From assembly GCA_943737045.1 (NCBI GenBank), contig CALSFV010000339.1, forward strand, positions 62,001-126,000: a stretch of 64,000 bases of DNA, given 5' to 3'. Positions 51,131-64,000 of this stretch are shown piece after piece. The position numbers and the translations under genes are program-made. The first letter of the stretch is position 1; the number at the start of each line of letters is the position of its first letter. The stretch is from Parapristionchus giblindavisi (lineage: Eukaryota > Nematoda > Chromadorea > Rhabditida > Diplogasteridae). Below the pieces are notes generated by a model, which was not told where the DNA came from, made no database searches, and saw only the letters and a program-made list of their open reading frames with translations.

Positions 51131-52363
51131 GGTTGTCGGGAAAGTCTTGACACCTTTTTCGACCGTTTATTTCTCGAAGCAAACAGAAGTACGTTATGGG
51201 TTATATGCTCCATCATGATCAACAAATGTAGTGCCAACGTTCAGCCAATGTGTGGTTTCCCTCTTTGTAGAACCCAGCTGGGCGCGAAGTAAAGTATTGC
51301 TTGAGTTGAGACTCGACACTTCCACGGGACTTGAAGGTCCTATCTCGAAGGGCACGGGTCACGCTTGCGAAAAGCTAGTAATCCGACGGGGCCAAGTCAG
51401 GAGAATACGGGGGGTGATGGAGAACCATCCATCCATATACGGCCAGTTCCTGCCTGACTTTATTGAAAACATGGTGACGGTGGTAATAGTGGTGATAATA
51501 TACTTTTTTGTTCTTCTGACTTGAAAGATCTACTGCCTTCATCATATTCCGTAGTTGTGTGACGCACTTGGACTTGGTAATTGTCATGCCCTCGGGGAGC
51601 AGCTGCCAGCTGATCACACCATCCATTCCCCACCACACTGACAGCATGGGTTTTTGGGGGAGCAGGTTAGGTTTGGGGGCATCCTGTGGTGTCTCTCGTT
51701 CTTCAACAATCTCGGCTCACCTGTGGTTGTTATAGTAGTAGACCCACGTTTCATCCCCCGTTATGAGCCGGTCCAGCCATCGATCCCCAGAGTGGAGAGT
51801 GGGTGGATAATGGAATCATCGATTCGACGATGAAGGTTGGTTTTGGTGTGATCATAGGGTATGAATCGACCTTGAAATTTTCACATTCCAATGGATTTCC
51901 GGTATTCCTCGACTGTGCTATGGTGGACTTCAAGTGTGATGACCAATTTACAGACACTTTGAAATCGGTCCGATTCCACAAGTTTCTTCGACGTGTCAAA
52001 ATCCAACTCACGGGGTCTGCCGTTTAAGGAAGGAAATGTCGTTTCCTTTGAAGCGCAGGAACCAAGTCTTGATGGTGTTGTAGTGTGGGCATGTCTGTCA
52101 TAAAAAAATCTTCAGGAGGGTATCCGAATCCTACGTCGTGGTGTCGGATAGGAAGAGGTAAAATGGAACATGACGGTCGTGGAAAGCACTAATGTCATAC
52201 ATTGTTGCACAACTAGAGCCTGACTGATGTGATTGTAATGGGGAGTTGTTTACTGCAAAGGCACATCACTGCTTGGTATACACTAGTAACGAGAGAAACC
52301 CAAAGTGCAACTGCGACACACAGTGGAAAGGCAAACATATGTGTCAAGACTTTCCCGACAACC
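51131..52363 (-). mobile_element. Full-length but decayed mariner transposon
   Basis: Terminal inverted repeats of about 24 bp (GGTTGTCGGGAAAGTCTTGA plus CAC, and the exact complement at 52341-52363) with a TA target duplication on both sides (51129-51130, 52364-52365). The 1.23-kb length is normal for mariner. It carries the transposase relic on the minus strand. Confidence 0.95.
51370..52030 (-). pseudogene. Mariner (DD34D) transposase, inactivated
   Basis: DNA transposase of the Tc1/mariner superfamily. Minus-strand fragments in order: GRPRELDFDTSKKLVESDRF, HHSTVEEYRKSIGM then a stop, ITGDETWVYYYNNHR (first catalytic Asp kept) then a stop, MLSVWWGMDGVISWQLLPEG, and HHPPYSPDLAPSDY (third Asp kept). 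The second catalytic Asp of the HHDNARPH motif is replaced: the copy reads HHYYHRHH. With several stops and frameshifts it cannot encode an active enzyme. Confidence 0.92.
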
Positions 52364-52365
52364 TA

Positions 52366-53090
52366 ATACTATTATGCACACATAACTTTTATTTGCACAT
52401 TCTATCTAGTATTAATAATTCATTCCCTCCGGACTGAATTGGCCTTGGATTATCACTGGTCGATAGCAGTGATCACTTCGTGTTTCTTGAATAATACGCT
52501 GTACCTTTACCTTTTTATTAGCTTATTGTTAATATGCAGCAACTTATTGACTATGCAGGGATAGGTCTGAAAGATGAGATAACGAGAAAGAAATAATTCA
52601 TGATGAGTAATCCTTTTTCCTTTTCGATTGCCAAAGAATGAGATTGTATACCTTTAATTTCTTCATTAAATTTATTACCAGTTCTTTCTCAACCCAGAAT
52701 ACGTTTAATCTTCTTGACTTTCACCAGGACATCATGGGAAAGAAGATATCGCTTATTGTTAGATGAACTTGAACTATTTATTTTGACGAGAAAAGACCGA
52801 TAAGTTTATTTGATCACTTTTGAAGTCTTATTTTTCGAATGTTTGTGACAACGATGGGGACATTACATCTTTTCATTCCTTCGTCACTGTATATTAGTTC
52901 TTTTCGATCGAAAACAGTTTGTGAACTTTTGACGTCGTTCTAGATATTTATTGGACAATTCGCACGTTTGTCGTTCTAGTTCCTTCTTGAAAAATCAATG
53001 TCAAATTTTCCGGTGAATATCGCATTTTTGATATTCACTTCTTTGGAAGAACTATTGGCATATGTGCATATAATGAGGTGTTAAAATCGC
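52366..53090. other. Intergenic AT-rich sequence
   Basis: Between the mariner and a palindromic MITE. No ORF, RNA gene or repeat recognised. Confidence 0.5.
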
Positions 53091-53282
53091 GGAAAAGTAG
53101 ATGGAAAAGTGAAAAGTAGTGTTAATTTTGCAATTGTAAAAGTAGTTGGAAAAGTAGCATAGCTTCATAATTTACAAGCTTTTACACTGAAATTACGAAG
53201 CTAAACTACTTTTCCAACTACTTTTGCAGTCACAAAATTAACACTACTTTTCACTTTTCCATCTACTTTTCCAAGATTTTAA
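53091..53282. mobile_element. 192-bp TTAA-flanked palindromic MITE
   Basis: TTAA at both ends. Arms of about 85 bp: AAAAGTAGATGGAAAAGTGA, AAAGTAGTGTTAATTTTG, AAAAGTAGTTGGAAAAGTAG and their complements. Nearly the whole element is one hairpin. Confidence 0.92.
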
Positions 53283-54020
53283 ACCCACATAAGTAGATGA
53301 ATGTGGTTAATTGAATAGTATTTTAATGTGTGATCACTTTATATTATTATTGATCCATATCATCTTTCTCATACATAATAACTCGGATGTTTCCATTGCG
53401 AACCTATTGAATTTGCGCTACAACTTATTGTTATAATTTATTATGATATCAAGAATAATGATGAATGATAAATAAAACTTATTTTGTATCCAGTAATTCT
53501 ACGAATAAAACTTTGACGTAAGAACAAGAAATCGAGGCGGTGATTCGACTGAGAATTTTTCAGTAGGATCATCGAGTTCGAAATATTTGTCAGCAAACTT
53601 ATCAGTCATTCATCAGTTTCCTAAAGTATCACATTCACTGTACAATATGTCTAAAATAATAGATATTTATTCATGATCTACCTTGATCTACGTCATAACG
53701 TATATTGTTAGACCTACCAATAACTTTGACGAGCATCGTTTAGATTTCTATCATAAATCTTTTATTTTATTAGATAAACGAATCGGAAATGATACTCTTT
53801 GATTACTTTTTATTCATATTTCTTCCATTCTTTCCATTTCATTTCATTCTTCTTCTTCTTATCAACTTCATAGTGGATCTAGACATTCTATAGAAACTTA
53901 TCCCCTTTTCCTATTCTTTCCCTCTTTATATTCTGTCCCTCTCTTTCCCTCATGAGACAATCATAGACTCGTCATAGTTCAGATTGCTCCTTTCCTCTTC
54001 CTCTCCCCTCTCCCTCTACC

Positions 54021-54021
<1 letters not shown>

Positions 54022-54073
<52 letters not shown>
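54022..54073 (+). repeat. (TC)n microsatellite
   Basis: About 25 uninterrupted TC units followed by imperfect CT-rich sequence. Confidence 0.95.
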
Positions 54074-54074
<1 letters not shown>

Positions 54075-55024
54075 TCCTTCTCCCCTCTCTCTCTCGATTC
54101 CTTCCCCTAGAGTCCTCTTCGCTTCTTCCATCGTTTAACTCTTCGTCTTCTTCTTCAATTTGTCCATCCGAATATGTTTCATTGATTATATATTATTTTC
54201 ATTAACTCAAAAGACCATCAATTCCACTTCGACCTTATTATCTTTAAAAAAATCACTTTTAAAAATACTTCCTTCAAATTAATAAGCAATCGCGATATGG
54301 GTTTTGATAATTTACCTTGTAAACCACATAATAAGAATTAATATAATTGAAGAAATTACGCGGCGTTTATTCCATTCTAATCCATTTACTTTCAAAATCC
54401 AAATTATTGCTTCTTTTCTGCGATATTCCACACCTATTATTCTGGTGAAATCTCTGATTTGCAAATGTTGTTAGATAGAGTAAATCTCGAATTATGAATC
54501 GAATGCAGAATGAGTCTAGTGAAGAAGTACTTGTAAACATTCGAAAGACATTTCAACTCTGTTATTGACCTGATTATTTTGGGTAAAAAGAGATAGATTT
54601 CTTTTGCCCCATAAAATAATCTCACTGTAAGAAATGATAGAGCATTATTAATATTATTATTATATGATGAATGAATTGTGACTGCACCCATTCATTCTAT
54701 CTTTAGTATTTCAATCATATCAACATCTGGTACATGGTGATAACAAAATTGCAACGAAATATCGCAGACAATCCACTTATGAATCATATTTGATAGAAAA
54801 GAAGATTAATTTGAATATGTACTCTGACCACGCTATCTAGTAGACAAAATGGACAAAGAAGATTAGAGATTAAGAGGAGATAGGAAGGATTATAAATATG
54901 ATAGGAACATTTTTACAATAACAATTTATCCTTCTTTTCTATTCAAATGGTCATTCATTCATTCATTCGTTGCTATCGGCAACCTCTACGATGCACATGG
55001 AAATAGACAGAACCTTGTTCCCCC

Positions 55025-55162
55025 TCTCCCTTCCTCTCTCCCTACCTCTCCATCTCTCTCTCTACCTCTCCCTTCCTCTCTCCCTACCTCTCCATCTCTC
55101 TCTCTACCTCTCCCTTCCTCTCTCCCTACCTCTCCATCTCTCTCTACCTCTCCCTCTCTCTT
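55025..55162 (+). repeat. Minisatellite, ~42-bp unit, three copies
   Basis: Unit contains CTACCTCTCCCTTCCTCTC and CCTACCTCTCCATCTCTC. A higher-order repeat grown from the CT hexamer tracts. Confidence 0.85.
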
Positions 55163-57746
55163 TCTCTACCTTTCCCTCTCTCCTTCCTAAAAACTCAAAC
55201 TCATCCTAAAAGTCTGATCATCATTATCTCCACATTCATTCCTTTTCTAATCCATTAACTTCTCACATCTCCATCTTCTCTTTCTTCTTTTTCTCTCAAT
55301 CAAACAACATTCATTCTTAAATCTTTCTAATCACACAGATTAAAGTTGCACGAGTGGTCTAAGTTGCCAAATCATTTATACATATATGGGCAACATCCAC
55401 ATTCAAATCTCTCCCTCTCCTTATTTCTCCCTCTCCTTCTCCCTCTCCCTCTCTCCCTCTCCCTCTCCCTCCAATCACTTTAATCATTCCCTTAATCCCC
55501 CTCGATTATGTCATCCACACATGTTTTTTCACCGATTACCTAGCTGATTAGTCCCTATTGACCCTATCTCTTCCCCAATCCTCCTCCCTCTCCTTCCCTC
55601 CCTCTCTCTCCCTCTCTCCCTCTCCCTCTCCATCCACCTCTGTTCCTCTACTACAGCTGGTAGTAATCCTCTTCTTCTTCTCTTAATTTCTCCTCTTTCC
55701 TCTTCATTTTCTCGTATAGATATACACCGGTTTACTTCTCTTCCTTCCTCTCATTCACACTTATTCATATTATTATAATGTCTTTCCTTTAGTTGCATCA
55801 ATTATTATCTATCAATTTCTGTGAAGTCTATTAATCTGATCGTATATCTCCATTTTCATTCGTAACAGTTCTGCTGTAGCGCCTCGGGCGTAGATAAATT
55901 ATTATTATTGACATGATCCTTTATCGATAATCAATAAATCAATATATGTACTTTCTACAATGATCTATCAAGTAGTAATCAATAAATACGACAAGTGCAT
56001 CTGATTCATCAAATTCCCGCATTGTGTTCATTCTCTATTCATCATAGAATCAACAGAGAAATATGTCATTATCTATCCTTGCATTATGATTATATCCTAC
56101 TCATAACGATTCCTCCTCTACCCATTTATTCTCTCTGTAACTCTCCTCCCTCTTCTACCTCTCCCTCTCTCTCTACCTCTCCCTCGCTCTCTATATCTCC
56201 CTCTCTCTCTTCTACCTCTCCTCTCTCCTCCCCCCCTCTCGTTCTTATTGCCAATTCATTGTCTTCTCATCCATTTGTGTAGACTGTAACACGATACTCC
56301 ATCAGTTGTGCACCTACTCTACCTCTTAGTTCTCTCCTTCTTCAACTCTCTCTCCCTATCTCCCTCTCTCTCCTTCCTCTCACCCTCTCCTCTCTCCATC
56401 CTTCTATTCTTTTACATGATAATCTTCCTTGTTCTCCTTCATTCTTCTTACATCTTCGTTTTCTCTTCTCAAAATGAGACAACTTTGAATGAGAGAAAGA
56501 AGAGTGAGAGTAACGAAGTAACGAGTAAGTAAAGAGTAACGAGTCATCTGAGCATATATTGCCTGATTTGATAAATTGATTGATTGATTGATTGAGTAAC
56601 GAAGACCATGGGAATATTACAAGATGACGGAGGAGAGGGAGAGGGAGGGACAGCGAGAGGGGTAGAGGGAGAGGGAGAGGAGAGAGAATGAGAGGGAGGA
56701 GAGAGGGAAATGGAGACAGAGAGAGGGAGAGAAGATATCCTTCGAATCCAATTGATCAATCGATAGTAGAAGAACGAGACTGAGAGAAGTAAGGTCCTGA
56801 GCGATGAGGGAGGAGGTAGAGGAGGAATAAGGAGAGGGAGAGAATGATAAAGAAAGGGAGAGAAAGGAATGGTAAGGGTGGATATTCCCAATGGATTTCA
56901 TCGAGAATTCTTCTTCTTCTTTTCTTCTTTTATAGATTACACTAAGACATATATGATGGACCCTCCAATCCCCTCTTATCTCTTATCTCAAATGTTCCTC
57001 GATCCTCCATCTCCTTCTACTCCCCTCTCACCTCTCTCTCTCAGCCTTCCTCTCCCTCTCCTTATTCCCCTCCCTCTCTCAATCTCCCTCTCTCCATCAG
57101 TTCCTCTACACTCTGATATCATCAACTACAAATAGAATTGCGCCAAAATCGAATGTGTATTGCCAAGTAAAAGAAGAAAGAAAGAAGAAGAGGGGAGGGC
57201 TAAAGTCTCTCCCTCTCCTTATTCCTCTTCTCCCTCTTCTTATTCTCTCCCTCTCCCTCTTGGAACAGTGTTTTCGTGTTCCTCTCTTCCTCTACTATCA
57301 ATGCATTACTTCTTCTCTTCTTCCATAACTCTCAATAATATCACTTTCCTTTATTACACTATTATTTATTGTGAATTAACGCTCCGTGTTAATTTTAAAC
57401 TCTCCATCTCATATTTGTCTTGAGAGAGAGAATATGATCAGAATTTCAATGCTTTCGGTTTTTGTTTATCTAATTAGTTATCCAAAATGTATTGATCACT
57501 TTAATGTAAAACTTATCAATCTCTGTATCTTCAGTATTATACAAATCTCTCTTATACAATCGGGATGATTATGACTGTAGTCAAGTTTCATTATCTCCTT
57601 CTCCTTCTATTCATTCATCTCTTTGCACTCTCAGTATTGTTGTCCTTTCTCGTTCATCTTATCATGATTATCATAATCTGACTATCTCTATTTGAGTATG
57701 GAGTAACTCCTCCTCCTTCCTTCATTCATTCATCTTCTTCAATTCA

Positions 57747-64000
<6,254 letters not shown>

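Larger units (their letters stand above)
53283..57746. other. Gene-poor, CT/GA-rich region upstream of the kinase gene
   Basis: AT-rich sequence with pyrimidine tracts at 53990-54090, 55020-55180, 55405-55470, 55575-55635, 56150-56245, 56335-56400 and 57000-57090, and purine tracts at 56625-56740 and 56810-56855. The many short ORFs here read through these tracts and show no conserved protein. Promoter and 5' UTR of the kinase gene probably lie near the right end. Confidence 0.55.

Noticed and set aside
54970..57423. Several Ser/Pro/Leu-rich ORFs upstream of TTBK
   Set aside because: They follow CT-rich tracts, change frame at each tract, and have no conserved segments.

Overview
The window is eukaryotic nuclear DNA, most probably from a nematode. 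The evidence is short introns, AG acceptors sitting within 0-2 bases of many start codons (as expected for spliced-leader addition), head-to-tail genes 240-390 bp apart as in nematode operons, and an expanded CID1/GLD-2 nucleotidyltransferase family. I cannot name the genus. Nothing bacterial or plasmid-like and no CRISPR array was seen.

Left part (1-15.3 kb): six minus-strand housekeeping genes lie head to tail. In transcription order they are a BSD-domain protein, RNA polymerase II subunit RPB9, LAMTOR2, mitochondrial ribosomal protein S35, the spliceosomal WD40 protein PLRG1 and the splicing factor PRP38 (cut by the left edge). Two are mRNA-splicing factors, one transcribes, one translates in mitochondria and one is a Ragulator subunit, a typical mix for a nematode operon. 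Their introns carry several inverted-repeat elements, two of which contain a tRNA-like module.

Middle part (15.3-24.0 kb): the plus strand holds a broken copy of a CID1/GLD-2-type RNA nucleotidyltransferase, a very divergent MYG1-type (UPF0160, DHH superfamily) protein with lost catalytic motifs and repeated C-terminal modules, and an intact-looking second copy of the nucleotidyltransferase. From 24.2 to 30.7 kb there is a small minus-strand gene of unknown function and an EPHX1-type epoxide hydrolase with a LINE remnant and small inverted-repeat elements in its introns.

Right part (30.7-64 kb): a probable solo LTR, an NK-2 class homeobox gene (minus), a two-pore-domain K+ channel (minus), a long gene-poor CT/GA-rich stretch with a decayed full-length mariner, and a tau-tubulin kinase gene (plus) that probably runs off the right edge. 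(CTCCCT)n/(GGGAGA)n tracts occur throughout this half, including a ~445-bp array in the homeobox gene. A family of ~110-125 bp hairpin MITEs, often flanked by TTAA, is scattered over the window with at least eleven copies.

All gene models are hand-spliced from conserved protein segments and splice consensus. Start and stop codons are exact where stated; most internal exon borders are approximate.
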